Positions 8,756-17,082 of a DNA stretch of 64,000 bases are shown here, piece after piece. The stretch is from contig KE159629.1 in NCBI GenBank assembly GCA_000403335.2, positions 594,980 to 658,979 of the forward strand, given 5' to 3'. The position numbers and the translations under genes are program-made. How positions within the stretch are numbered: position 1 is the first letter of the stretch; every line of letters starts with the position of its first letter. The notes below the pieces were generated by a model. It searched no databases. It was not told where the DNA came from and worked only from the letters and a program-made list of their open reading frames with translations. Source of the stretch: Lachnospiraceae bacterium MD335 (GTDB lineage Bacteria; Bacillota; Clostridia; Lachnospirales; Lachnospiraceae).

Positions 8756-9987
8756 TTGCTCTCCTTTTTGTTTGCTGACCAGCCCCAGTACGCACGTATC
8801 GCATCTAAGAGCGTTTCCATATTTTCCTCGCCTGTAAACCGATATTTATCCACAAAATCCGTATCCGTGTCAAACCCGCCCGTACGCTGATAATACACAG
8901 AACATCTGTTTTCTGTCAGAAGCTCGCCATGTGAACCCTCTTTGCTGTACAGCGCCCATACGACCAAATCTTTCATGCCGTCTCCGTCCATATCCTTTCC
9001 GCTTATTCCCTTTAAGGAATAAAGGTTATCCATATCCCCCATCGGCTGAAAGCTCCACACAATATTTCCCTGATTGTTAATCATGTAAACCATTAAAATG
9101 TCATAGTCCGCCATGGAGAACGTTCCGGGCAATACTTTGAGGCGTCCAAGCTTCTCATAGGTCCGCCAGTAGCTCTGCTCTTCGATAACCTGAAATCCGT
9201 TGTCCATAAGTTCCTGCTGTGTCGTTGCCGTGTAAAGAAATTCCGTCGAATTACCATCCCGCACAAATGATATGATACACTTTGCGCTCTTGTTCATGCC
9301 AAAGCGGTTCAGTTTGTCGTTAATGCGCCAGTCTCTGTAAAAGGAAACCGAACCCTGCTTCTGAAAAAGGACTTCGCCCACCTTGTAAAGCTTGTCCGCA
9401 TAATTTCCCGTGTCATTCTTACAGCCTGCGATCAAAATAATATCCGTTAATCCGTCATGGTTCATGTCCGCAAACGCCACCGACACCATATCCACAATGG
9501 GCTGCTCCATACGACCTCTGAATGTATAATTACATTCCAACATATTTGTCTTATAAAGTATAGTTCCGTCTTTGTCTCCGAGAAACACGGCTGCCCTGTG
9601 ATACGTTTTATCAATTGCCGTGATAAAACGCACCGTCGGAACACTTTGTAATACAACCGCATCCTCGCTGTCGATTTGATGAATATCCGCCGGTCTTGTC
9701 ACCTCGGTGTCCAAAAGTTCACCGTTTTCGTCCGTTTCCGTGCTCTTTGTTACAAGCGGAATGTCAAATACATGTTTTTCCACAATTTCGTAGCCTTGCG
9801 GTATAATGTCGTCCAGTGTTTTGATCGCGTCAAAACATTGTATGTATTCCTGATACTCTTTGGTGATATTTTCCTGTGTATTTTCTTTTGCTGCCGCATT
9901 GCATTCTAATCCCGTACAAATAAACAGGACGGCAACGCACAGCTTTGCGATTGTTTTTCGGATACTGTTTTTCGTTTTCTGTTCCAC
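8752..9987 (-). CDS. Exported FG-GAP/VCBS-like repeat protein, first gene of a two-component operon
   Basis: 411 residues from a GTG start preceded by AAAGGGTG at 8-nt spacing. A signal peptide (about 1-32, ending in an Ala-rich cleavage region) precedes a mature domain with calcium-binding-like loops ADMNHDGLTD and KDMDGDGMKDLV, as in FG-GAP/VCBS beta-propeller repeats. The protein should be secreted or held outside the membrane. It opens the operon with regulator, kinase and membrane protein, so it may help the kinase sense an extracellular condition. The family is not recognised beyond the repeats. Confidence 0.7.
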   Translation of the reverse strand: MEQKTKNSIRKTIAKLCVAVLFICTGLECNAAAKENTQENITKEYQEYIQCFDAIKTLDDIIPQGYEIVEKHVFDIPLVTKSTETDENGELLDTEVTRPADIHQIDSEDAVVLQSVPTVRFITAIDKTYHRAAVFLGDKDGTILYKTNMLECNYTFRGRMEQPIVDMVSVAFADMNHDGLTDIILIAGCKNDTGNYADKLYKVGEVLFQKQGSVSFYRDWRINDKLNRFGMNKSAKCIISFVRDGNSTEFLYTATTQQELMDNGFQVIEEQSYWRTYEKLGRLKVLPGTFSMADYDILMVYMINNQGNIVWSFQPMGDMDNLYSLKGISGKDMDGDGMKDLVVWALYSKEGSHGELLTENRCSVYYQRTGGFDTDTDFVDKYRFTGEENMETLLDAIRAYWGWSANKKESK

Positions 9988-10011
9988 CGCATCATCACCC
10001 TTTCGATTATC

Positions 10012-10040
10012 AGTATAGCATTAACATTTTTTTTCCTCAA
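10012..10040 (-). promoter_or_regulatory. SigA-type promoter of the two-component operon
   Basis: On the minus strand, TTGAGG (10040-10035) and TATACT (10017-10012) are separated by 17 nt, with the first -10 base 30 nt upstream of the GTG start at 9987. It is back to back with the apbE promoter. Confidence 0.6.
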
Positions 10041-10070
10041 TTCTTTTCGGCAATTCTTTTTGCATACTTT

Positions 10071-10099
10071 TTGCATCTTTCTTTTCGTTTTGATATACT
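10071..10099 (+). promoter_or_regulatory. SigA-type promoter of apbE
   Basis: TTGCAT (10071-10076) and TATACT (10094-10099) with a 17-nt spacer, about 75 nt upstream of the apbE ATG. Confidence 0.6.
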
Positions 10100-10174
10100 G
10101 TATAGGATGATGTATATGGTTACGTTATTCTGCGGTCTTGCTGTTATCATTTGGCACGAAAAGGAGAAGCGCAA

Positions 10175-11275
10175 ATGCATTCTTTTAAAAAGTTTTGTTT
10201 TTTTATAAAAATATTTATACTTACTGCATGCAGTATTTTATTTCTTGATTCCTGTACGAAAAATACCGACTACACGCCGGTTTCCAAGACGGGTTTTGCA
10301 TTTGATACCGTTGTTACGATTACCGTTTATGACAAAGAAAAAAGCGCGGTTTTGGATGCGTGTTTTGATATGTGCGAAACGTATGAAAAGCTTTTCAGCG
10401 CGACGCGCGAAGACTCGGAAGTTTGGAAAATCAACCATAGCGGCGGCGCGCCTGTTGCGGTTTCCTTTGAAACGGCATCGCTCATTCAGGCGGCGCTTTT
10501 TTGGTGCAGTCAATCAGACGGAGCTTTGGATTTGACGCTGCTTCCTGTTGCCGGGGAGTGGCATGTCAAGGAACAAATGACACAAGTGTCAGAAAATCCG
10601 GATTATGAATATTATATTCCGGATGCGTCTACGCTCGACGAACTTCTTGCACATGTCAATTATAAAAATGTGGTAATTTATGACGAAAAAGGGACAGCCG
10701 TCGCTTATGATGACGCACTTTCCAAGGAAGCTTCGTACCGCGTACAGCTTTTAGACAGCAACGCCGCCATTGACTTAGGATTTCTTGCAAAAGGATATAT
10801 CGCGGACAGACTGAAAGAATTTATGATTTCTGAAGGGATTGAAAGCGGCGTGATCAGTCTTGGTGGGAATATTCTTTTAATCGGAGAAAAACCGGACGGT
10901 TCAGCATATCAGATTGGCATACAAAAGCCTTTTGGTAATGCGGGGGAAATTATTGACACGGTAAAAGAAACTGACACGAGTGTCGTTTCTTCGGGATGTT
11001 ATGAGCGGTATTTTCGGGAGCCTGAAAGCGGACGGATTTATCATCATATTTTTGATACACATACCGGAACTCCTGTACAAAATAATCTCCTTGGAGTGAC
11101 GATTATTTGCGATTCGTCGCTGCAAGGAGATGCATTAAGCACGTACTGTTATATTTTAGGGCTTGAGGAAGGAATGAAACTGGTGCAGTCGCTCGACGGA
11201 GTCCAGGCGGTGTTTGTGACGAAGGATTATGAAGTAATATGCCGAACACCTCATGCGTTTTCACAAAATCATTAA
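10175..11275 (+). CDS. apbE: FAD:protein FMN transferase (ApbE), probable lipoprotein
   Basis: 366 residues from the ATG at 10175, which has GGAG 9 nt upstream. An in-frame TTG at 10151 lacks such a site. An N-terminal hydrophobic segment ends in LFLDSC, a plausible lipobox. The ApbE fold follows: FDTVVTITVYD, DLGFLAKGYIADRL, the FAD-binding ISLGGNILLIG, and the C-terminal Mg-site region with SLQGDALST. ApbE transfers FMN from FAD to a Thr of S/TGAT motifs. RnfG and RnfD, encoded 2.6-5 kb away on the other strand, carry such motifs and are the likely targets, outside the membrane. Confidence 0.92.
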   Translation: MHSFKKFCFFIKIFILTACSILFLDSCTKNTDYTPVSKTGFAFDTVVTITVYDKEKSAVLDACFDMCETYEKLFSATREDSEVWKINHSGGAPVAVSFETASLIQAALFWCSQSDGALDLTLLPVAGEWHVKEQMTQVSENPDYEYYIPDASTLDELLAHVNYKNVVIYDEKGTAVAYDDALSKEASYRVQLLDSNAAIDLGFLAKGYIADRLKEFMISEGIESGVISLGGNILLIGEKPDGSAYQIGIQKPFGNAGEIIDTVKETDTSVVSSGCYERYFREPESGRIYHHIFDTHTGTPVQNNLLGVTIICDSSLQGDALSTYCYILGLEEGMKLVQSLDGVQAVFVTKDYEVICRTPHAFSQNH

Positions 11276-11403
11276 TCCTTCGGGTCCGTACCTGTCAAAA
11301 TACAGCACACGCCGCTGTCCTTTGCATCTGCAATCACCTGCTCCGGCTCCTGAAACTGTTTACAAAACAGATTTAACCCAATATCATAATATCTTACCTT
11401 CAT
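11272..11403 (-). pseudogene. tatD: N-terminal stump of a TatD-family hydrolase (43 codons)
   Basis: An ATG at 11403 with AGGAG 11 nt upstream reads MKVRYYDIGLNLFCKQFQEP, then a segment ending in SGVCCILTGTDPKD and TAA. This matches the start of TatD-type metal-dependent DNases (DIGxNL motif, first strand and helix). A full protein has about 250-270 residues and the metal ligands further on. The frame ends inside the last codons of the convergent apbE, so the rest of the gene is gone. It looks like the scar of a deletion or rearrangement at the apbE/rnf junction. A short peptide could still be made. Confidence 0.65.
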
Positions 11404-11419
11404 GTCACTTCAACACTCC

Positions 11420-11446
11420 TAAAAACGCCATACCTCGTGGACGTTT
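11420..11446 (-). terminator. Possible terminator after rnfB
   Basis: On the minus strand CGCCA...TGGCG, 5 paired bases around a 15-nt loop, is followed by TTTTT. It lies between the rnfB stop and the tatD stump. The stem is short, so this is tentative. Confidence 0.35.
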
Positions 11447-11455
11447 GGCGCCGTC

Positions 11456-12262
11456 TTACGCAGACGGCACTTCCACAATAATTTTCTTCGGACACTTCTC
11501 TTTGCACGCACCGCACCCGATGCACTTTGACTGGTCAATATGCGCATTGAAATCCGTCACGGTCACCGCCTCTGACGGGCAGGCTTTTACACATAAACCG
11601 CACCCGATACAACCCGTTTTGCACGCTTTCATGGTAACAGGTCCCTTGTCCTTAGAACTGCACGCCACCACGACCTTGGAATCATACGGAATCAACTCAA
11701 TCAGCCCTTTTGGACACGCCGCGACACACTTTCCGCACGCCTTACATTTTTCCCGGTCAACCTTTGCAATTCCGTCTACAATGTGTACCGCGTCAAACGG
11801 ACATGCCTTAACACAGTTTCCGTATCCAAGACAGCCATAATTGCATGACTTTGCGCCGCCATCAGGCACGTATTTCACCATGCCGCAATCCTCAACGCCT
11901 GTATATTCATAATTCTTCTGTGTCTTCTCACAATCGCCCGCACATTTTACAAACGCGGTCATTCTCACGGTTTCCCCCGCCTCAACACCCATAATCTGCG
12001 CAATCACGTTTCCGACCGTTTCACCGCCGACCGGACAGGCATTCACCGCCGCCTCGCCCTTTGCGATTGCCGCAGCAAGTCCCGAGCATCCCGGAAATCC
12101 ACATCCGCCGCAATTATTGCCGGGCAGCGCGCCAAGCACCGCCTCCTCACGCTCGTCAACGTCCACCTTAAACACAATACTTGCCACACCAAGAAACACA
12201 CCCAAAATCAGACCCACCGCACCGACCACCACCAATGCAGTCAATATTGCTGAAATATTCAT
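11456..12262 (-). CDS. rnfB: Rnf complex subunit RnfB, polyferredoxin
   Basis: 268 residues from the ATG at 12262 (MNISAILTALVVVGAVG). The longer in-frame extension encodes KLADFERS, which comes from an intergenic repeat and is not protein. One N-terminal membrane helix is followed by the 4Fe-4S domain (NNCGGCGFPGC, then CP). Several ferredoxin motifs come next: CxxxCLGYGNCVKACP, CKACGKCVAACP, CIGCGLCVKACP and CIGCGACKEKCP. RnfB is the entry point for electrons from ferredoxin into the ion-translocating ferredoxin:NAD+ oxidoreductase. It is the last gene of rnfCDGEAB, the usual clostridial order. Confidence 0.96.
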   Translation of the reverse strand: MNISAILTALVVVGAVGLILGVFLGVASIVFKVDVDEREEAVLGALPGNNCGGCGFPGCSGLAAAIAKGEAAVNACPVGGETVGNVIAQIMGVEAGETVRMTAFVKCAGDCEKTQKNYEYTGVEDCGMVKYVPDGGAKSCNYGCLGYGNCVKACPFDAVHIVDGIAKVDREKCKACGKCVAACPKGLIELIPYDSKVVVACSSKDKGPVTMKACKTGCIGCGLCVKACPSEAVTVTDFNAHIDQSKCIGCGACKEKCPKKIIVEVPSA

Positions 12263-12274
12263 ACCTATTACCTT

Positions 12275-12343
12275 ACTCCTTTCAAAGTCTGCAAGTTTTT
12301 GCCGAAAGCGCAAACCTGCCGCTTGAAAATTTTAATTTTCAAG
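12275..12343. repeat. 68-bp hairpin repeat carrying the ribosome site of rnfB (copy A)
   Basis: Read on the minus strand, this segment aligns without gaps to the one at 21995-22062. It opens with the palindrome TTGAAAATTAAAATTTTCAA, has a second hairpin (TTTGC/GCAAA here) and ends in TTTGAAAGGAGT, which is the ribosome site of rnfB. Spacer bases differ between the copies, yet each copy can form the hairpin. Confidence 0.75.
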
Positions 12344-12352
12344 TTTTCACAC

Positions 12353-12940
12353 TTATAACAGTCCCGAAAAACCGCAGAACGCAATCGCCATAAGTCCCGC
12401 CGTAATCAGCACAATCGGCATTCCCTGAAACGACTCAGGTACATCGTTATATTCTATCTTTTCCCGTATTCCCGCAAGAATCACAATCGCAATCAAAAAT
12501 CCGACTGCCGTAAACAATCCGCTTGCAATGCTAAAGCCGATACCGTAGCTTTTCTGCACATTAGTCAGCGCAATGCCAAGCACCGCACAGTTTGTCGTAA
12601 TCAGCGGCAGATACACGCCAAGCGCCTGATACAGAGCAGGAACATATTTTTTCAAAAACATCTCCACAAACTGCACCAGCGCCGCAATCACAAGGATAAA
12701 CACGATCGTCTGCAAATACGTAATATCAAACGCTACTAAAATAAACCGGTAAATCACCGCCGTCACACCCGATGCAATCGTTATGACAAAAATCACCGCG
12801 CCGCCCATGCCGACCGCCGTATTGACTTTCTTTGAAACGCCAAGAAACGGACACAAACCTAAAAACTGGCTCAACACGACATTGCTTACCAAAGAGGAGC
12901 TTACAAGCAGCACCAATAAATCCTTTACCACATCCAGCAT
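12353..12940 (-). CDS. rnfA: Rnf complex subunit RnfA, membrane protein
   Basis: 195 residues, six predicted transmembrane helices, normal family length. The family motifs NVVLSQFLGLCPFLGVSKK and LPLITTNCAVLGIAL carry the conserved Cys residues that coordinate the intramembrane iron-sulfur site shared by RnfA and RnfE. With RnfE it forms the pseudo-symmetric core that moves electrons across the membrane and couples them to Na+ or H+ transport. It lies between rnfE and rnfB, with an AAAGGAG ribosome site. Confidence 0.96.
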   Translation of the reverse strand: MLDVVKDLLVLLVSSSLVSNVVLSQFLGLCPFLGVSKKVNTAVGMGGAVIFVITIASGVTAVIYRFILVAFDITYLQTIVFILVIAALVQFVEMFLKKYVPALYQALGVYLPLITTNCAVLGIALTNVQKSYGIGFSIASGLFTAVGFLIAIVILAGIREKIEYNDVPESFQGMPIVLITAGLMAIAFCGFSGLL

Positions 12941-12984
12941 TTCTATATCCTTACTCCTTTCTACGTAAACCTTCCTGTTTTCCT

Positions 12985-13096
12985 AAAGAACGCTGCCTAA
13001 AACGAACTTGTTCGTTTTGCGTTCTTTTCATGTGAAACTTAGTAGTTCTTGGCGTTTCGTCCTATGGCGAAACGTCTTTAGAACTACTTTTCACAT
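12985..13096. repeat. Two nested-hairpin elements between rnfE and rnfA, the second overlapping the rnfE stop
   Basis: The first unit (12985-13027) has outer arms AAAGAACGC/GCGTTCTTT and inner arms AAAACGAAC/GTTCGTTTT. The second unit (13030-13096) has three nested stems: ATGTGAAA/TTTTCACAT, AGTAGTTCT/AGAACTACT and GTTTCGTC/GGCGAAAC. The rnfE stop at 13062-13064 lies in the loop of the second unit, so the last eleven codons of rnfE are part of it. Confidence 0.8.
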
Positions 13097-13859
13097 TGGC
13101 AACCGAACCCGACGGTGCATTTACGTCCACGAACCGGTGCGCACAGCCGCTGTCCTCACACGATGCACAGTCAAAGCTGCAGCCCGACTGAATCTTGTCG
13201 ACATTCTGCCCCTTCGCCTGCATTTTCCGTTTCACTCTGTTTTGCAGTGCCGTAAGCGCCGCAAGCACAAAAAACGCGCCTGGCGCCAAAACAAAAATGC
13301 TGACCGGAACATATTCAACCGGCTCGCTTCTTCCAACCGCCGAAGAAATCAATTTAAGTACATTGTTGATAACAGGAACGCCAAACAGCTCCCCTGCCCC
13401 AAGCAGCTCCCTTACAATTCCGATTGCCGTAAGCGCCACCGTAAAGCCAAGACCCATGCCAATCCCGTCAAAAAATGACGGCAGCACGCCGTTTTTCGAG
13501 GCAAACGCCTCCGCACGTCCTAAGATAATACAATTTACTACAATCAATGGAATATAGATTCCAAGCGCCGCATAAAGGCTCGGTATAAAGCCCTCCAACA
13601 GCAATTCCGCCATTGTCACAAACGATGCCACAATCACAATAAATGCAGGGATTCGCACCCTGTTCGGTATGATATTGCGCAAAAGCGCGATAATGACATT
13701 GCTCAGCACAAGCACCGCTGTCGTCGTCAGTCCCATTCCAAGTCCGTTGATTGCAGATGTGGTAACCGCAAGCGTCGGACACATTCCAAGCATCAGAACA
13801 AACGTCGGATTTTCTTTCACAAGCCCGTTCCAAAATACCGTTGCATTTTTTTCTCTCAT
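13062..13859 (-). CDS. rnfE: Rnf complex subunit RnfE, membrane protein with Cys-rich C-terminal extension
   Basis: 265 residues. The membrane core (about 1-205) shows the family motifs NPTFVLMLGMCPTLAVTTSA and IYIPLIVVNCIILGRAEAFA with the Cys ligands of the intramembrane cluster shared with RnfA. The protein is about 40-60 residues longer than many RnfE proteins. The tail holds CSFDCASCEDSGC (Cys spacing 3-2-4), and then NVKSSSKDVSP, which is encoded by the arm of a palindromic element. The Cys group could bind metal or an Fe-S cluster. That is inference. The gene sits between rnfG and rnfA. Confidence 0.95.
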   Translation of the reverse strand: MREKNATVFWNGLVKENPTFVLMLGMCPTLAVTTSAINGLGMGLTTTAVLVLSNVIIALLRNIIPNRVRIPAFIVIVASFVTMAELLLEGFIPSLYAALGIYIPLIVVNCIILGRAEAFASKNGVLPSFFDGIGMGLGFTVALTAIGIVRELLGAGELFGVPVINNVLKLISSAVGRSEPVEYVPVSIFVLAPGAFFVLAALTALQNRVKRKMQAKGQNVDKIQSGCSFDCASCEDSGCAHRFVDVNAPSGSVANVKSSSKDVSP

Positions 13860-13874
13860 TTACCACACCCCCTA

Positions 13875-14480
13875 TCAGAAACTGTCAGCGGTAAGCAGCA
13901 CATCACGGAAATACAGGAGTCCCGCATTGACACCGTTCACTATCGCATTTGTCGTAATTGTCGCGCCGCTGATTGCGTCAATCTCATTCTCGTTTGCCGC
14001 GCCTTGCTTTGTATAAGAAAACTGTTCTGCTTTTTTGTTTTCAAACTGCGGCACAAGCACGTCGCCCGCTTTCATTCCAAGACCTGCCGTCTCGGAAATA
14101 CTCAAAATCGAAATACCGTTTAACGTACCGTCAAGCGTCACACCCATTGAAAACTGAATATCGCCGCCGTACCCCTCATGGTCCGTCACGGTAATCACAT
14201 ACCCCGCAAGGTTTCCGTCACCATCCATCGCATACATCACTTCATCAATATCCACACCATTAACCGCATCGCTCATAGCCGCACCCTGCGCGTCCGTCAC
14301 GGTTTCAAACGCCGCTGCCGCCGCAAACACATCCGCACAAGCCTCCTGCTTTGCCTTTTCCTTCTGCTGCGCAATCGGCTCCTTTGTCACATCATAAACC
14401 ACACCCAAAAGCAGACCTGCCACAACCGTAATAGCAAAAAGGATTAGCGCGTCTTTTATCATTGCCGATTTTTCATTCAT
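13875..14480 (-). CDS. rnfG: Rnf complex subunit RnfG, FMN-carrying
   Basis: 201 residues from the ATG at 14480, which has AGGAG 9 nt upstream and overlaps the rnfD stop by 8 nt. An earlier in-frame start is ignored. One N-terminal membrane helix (about 10-30) precedes the FMN_bind domain. The motif DAISGATITT holds the Thr (about 174) to which ApbE attaches FMN through a phosphoester bond. RnfG passes electrons on the outer face of the membrane between RnfD and the other subunits. Confidence 0.95.
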   Translation of the reverse strand: MNEKSAMIKDALILFAITVVAGLLLGVVYDVTKEPIAQQKEKAKQEACADVFAAAAAFETVTDAQGAAMSDAVNGVDIDEVMYAMDGDGNLAGYVITVTDHEGYGGDIQFSMGVTLDGTLNGISILSISETAGLGMKAGDVLVPQFENKKAEQFSYTKQGAANENEIDAISGATITTNAIVNGVNAGLLYFRDVLLTADSF

Positions 14481-15435
14481 TTTTTGACGTCTCCTTTCTG
14501 ATCTTTTTCTTTCCAAACGCCGCAGGCTTTGTGAAATTCTCAATCAAAGGCACAAGCAGATTTCCCAAAATAATCGCATAGGAAACGCCTTCCGCCGAAG
14601 GACCGAACAGTCGGAAAATTCCCGTCATAATGCCCAAAAACACGCCAAACACATACTGTCCCTTTGCCGTAATCGGTCGGGTTACATAATCCGTTGCCAT
14701 AAAAAACGCACCAAGCATCAGACCGCCGCCCGCAAGCTGTGACACAAGGTATTCCGCATCCAAACCACGCCCGCTAAAAAGCAGGATAAAAAGAGTAAAG
14801 CTAATCAGATAAGACGCCGGCACGCGCAAATCAATCACTTTCATCACAAGTAAAAACGCCGCGCCAACCAAAATCGCAATCATACTCGTCTCACCTATCG
14901 TTCCCGCCGTACGCCCGATTACCATTTCCAACACATTTACACTCTCTCCCGCCTTAACCACAGCAAGCGGTGTCGCGCCTGTATACGCGTCACAATCAAA
15001 ATTCGTCATAATCGACGTAAACGAAATCAGCAGAAAACAACGCGCACCAAGCGCAGGATTCATAAAATTCTGCCCCAATCCGCCAAACAGCATTTTTACG
15101 ACAATAATCGCAAACGCTCCGCCAATCACACCAATCCAAAGCGGCGCATTCGGCGGCAGGTTCAACGCCAGCAAAAGCCCCGTCACCACTGCAGAAAAAT
15201 CCATAACCGTAATATTCTTTTTCATGCACCTGTCATATATGTACTCAGCAAAAACCGTCGTTAACACTGTGACAATCACCAGCAAAAGCGCATGAAGCCC
15301 AAAATTAAATACGCCAAACACGGTTGCAGGCAAAAGTGCAATCACAACATACATCATAATGCGTGATGTCGTATCTTTCGCCCGCACATGCGGATTTGAC
15401 GATACCTGAAACATTGTATCCAAACCGTTCTCCAC
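14473..15435 (-). CDS. rnfD: Rnf complex subunit RnfD, FMN-carrying membrane protein
   Basis: 320 residues with about eight to nine predicted transmembrane helices, normal length for the NqrB/RnfD family. The motif YTGATPLAV places the covalently flavinylated Thr at residue 155. GQNFMNPALGAR and MATDYVTRPITAKGQYVFG are typical family stretches. It is the main ion-conducting and flavin-carrying membrane subunit. It follows rnfC after 38 nt and overlaps rnfG. Confidence 0.95.
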   Translation of the reverse strand: MENGLDTMFQVSSNPHVRAKDTTSRIMMYVVIALLPATVFGVFNFGLHALLLVIVTVLTTVFAEYIYDRCMKKNITVMDFSAVVTGLLLALNLPPNAPLWIGVIGGAFAIIVVKMLFGGLGQNFMNPALGARCFLLISFTSIMTNFDCDAYTGATPLAVVKAGESVNVLEMVIGRTAGTIGETSMIAILVGAAFLLVMKVIDLRVPASYLISFTLFILLFSGRGLDAEYLVSQLAGGGLMLGAFFMATDYVTRPITAKGQYVFGVFLGIMTGIFRLFGPSAEGVSYAIILGNLLVPLIENFTKPAAFGKKKIRKETSKNE

Positions 15436-15473
15436 TCTCTATCATACCTCCGTTTCTTTATCTATAAGATACC

Positions 15474-16790
15474 TTATGCCTTTTTCTTTTTGCCAAGCAC
15501 ATTCTTGCGCATTGACTTAATCGACTGCGTCAAATGCCGTTTCGCCGGACACACATAGCTGCAGCACCCGCACTCCACACACTCCATACCGTCATTTGCC
15601 ACAAAGCTCTCCTCATCATGATGCTCTGAGAACACTGCAAGTTTTGTAGGCACAAGACGGCTTGGACATGCCTCTACACATCTTCCGCAATTAATACACG
15701 GCGTCGGCGCAAGCGCAGATACCTCGTCTTTCGTCAGACACAGCAGCGCAGACGCCGTCTTTGTCGTCGGCACGTTCAAATCAAAGAGCGCAAAACCCAT
15801 CATCGGACCGCCCGAAACAATCTTTTCAGGCGTACACTTTAATCCGCCCGCCTCGTCAATCAAATCCTTATAATTCATCCCCATTCTGACATAGAAATTT
15901 CTAGGATCATTCACCGCATCTCCTGTCACGGTAACAATCCGGTTCATCAGCGGTTTCCCCTCCTTCACGGCATGGTAAACCGCAACAATCGTATCCACGT
16001 TGTCAACTACACATCCGGCATCGGCAGGAAGCATGGAAGAATTAATCTCACGTCCTGTCGTCGCATAGATAATCTGCCGTTCCGCCCCTTGCGGATACTT
16101 TGTCTTTAATGCCGCCACACTGATTTTTGGCTCATTGCGCGTCAAATCCGTTAAAATTTTCACACAGTCGGGCTTATTGTCTTCCACCGCAAGAATCCCC
16201 TGCGCATTGTCAAACAGCCGCAGAATAATCTTCAAACCCTCCACAAGCTTTTCGGGCTCCTCGATCATCCGCCTGTAATCGGAGGTCAGATACGGCTCAC
16301 ACTCCGCACAGTTTGCAATCACGTATTCAATTTTTTCAGGCTCTTTGGGCGAAAGCTTTACATACGTAGGAAAACCTGCGCCGCCCATTCCCACAATCCC
16401 TGCCTCTTTAATCAGCTCTATAATTTCTTTCTTTCCAAGCTTATCAGGTTCATGCGGCGTATATGCAACCTCCTCAAAACACCCGTCGTTGTCCACAATA
16501 ATGGAATTAACCATATCGCCCGTAACAACCCGCCTTTGTTCTATATTTTTTACCGTGCCCGACACTGTCGCATAAATCGGTGCCGAAACAAAACCGCCTG
16601 CCTCAGCGATTTTCTGTCCTGCAAGCACCCTGTCGCCTTTTTTGACAATCGGTACGGCAGGCGCTCCGATATGCTGGCTCAAAGGATAAACCATCTCGCC
16701 TGTCGGAATAATCGTTTTCATTGGCTTGTCTTTTGACAGTTCTTTTCCGTCATACGGATGAACTCCGCCGCCAAATGTAAGTTTTGCCAT
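15474..16790 (-). CDS. rnfC: Rnf complex subunit RnfC, NADH-binding Fe-S protein
   Basis: 438 residues, first gene of the operon, with GGAGG 6 nt upstream of ATG. Domains are an N-terminal RnfC barrel-sandwich (about 1-95), the Complex1_51K-like NADH/FMN fold with GMGGAGFPTYVKL (about 130-340), an SLBB-like region, and two 4Fe-4S motifs, CINCGRCVEACP and CVECGCCSYVCP, near 370-420. RnfC is the peripheral subunit where NAD+ is reduced or NADH oxidised. Confidence 0.96.
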   Translation of the reverse strand: MAKLTFGGGVHPYDGKELSKDKPMKTIIPTGEMVYPLSQHIGAPAVPIVKKGDRVLAGQKIAEAGGFVSAPIYATVSGTVKNIEQRRVVTGDMVNSIIVDNDGCFEEVAYTPHEPDKLGKKEIIELIKEAGIVGMGGAGFPTYVKLSPKEPEKIEYVIANCAECEPYLTSDYRRMIEEPEKLVEGLKIILRLFDNAQGILAVEDNKPDCVKILTDLTRNEPKISVAALKTKYPQGAERQIIYATTGREINSSMLPADAGCVVDNVDTIVAVYHAVKEGKPLMNRIVTVTGDAVNDPRNFYVRMGMNYKDLIDEAGGLKCTPEKIVSGGPMMGFALFDLNVPTTKTASALLCLTKDEVSALAPTPCINCGRCVEACPSRLVPTKLAVFSEHHDEESFVANDGMECVECGCCSYVCPAKRHLTQSIKSMRKNVLGKKKKA

Positions 16791-17009
16791 GCTTAGCCTC
16801 CATGCTGCGACTGTTTTTTAGGAGCAGCCAATGGCTCAAGTTTTTGCGCAGCACAAAACTTAACTTACTCCTTTTTTAGATATTTACTGCTATCTATACT
16901 ATACTATTTTTTCAACACATTTTCACCTGTTTTTTGTAAGAATAAACAAAATTTTTCTGACAATGTGTTCCATTTTCACAGGAATGCAAAAAAGGATGCT
17001 GTATTTACT
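16791..17009. other. rnf operon leader and divergent upstream region
   Basis: The divergent gap between rnfC and the exonuclease gene. On the rnf side the leader can form AAGTTTTGTG/CAAAAACTT (16838-16861), and an AT-rich TATAGTATAGAT stretch at about 16890-16910 may contain the promoter, though I cannot place a confident -35. No gene is visible here. Confidence 0.4.
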
Positions 17010-17038
17010 TTGACAGGACACGGCACATATGGTAATTT
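17010..17038 (+). promoter_or_regulatory. SigA-type promoter of the exonuclease gene
   Basis: TTGACA (17010-17015), a 17-nt spacer and TAATTT (17033-17038), 45 nt upstream of the chosen ATG at 17083. Confidence 0.6.
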
Positions 17039-17082
17039 ATTTATAGAACGAATTGCAAACATGCTACGAAAGGAAAAATCAC

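Noticed and set aside
12263-12313. Longer rnfB start giving an N-terminal KLADFERS extension
   Set aside because: The same residues precede cmk, because both come from the intergenic repeat. The conserved proteins start at 12262 and 21988.
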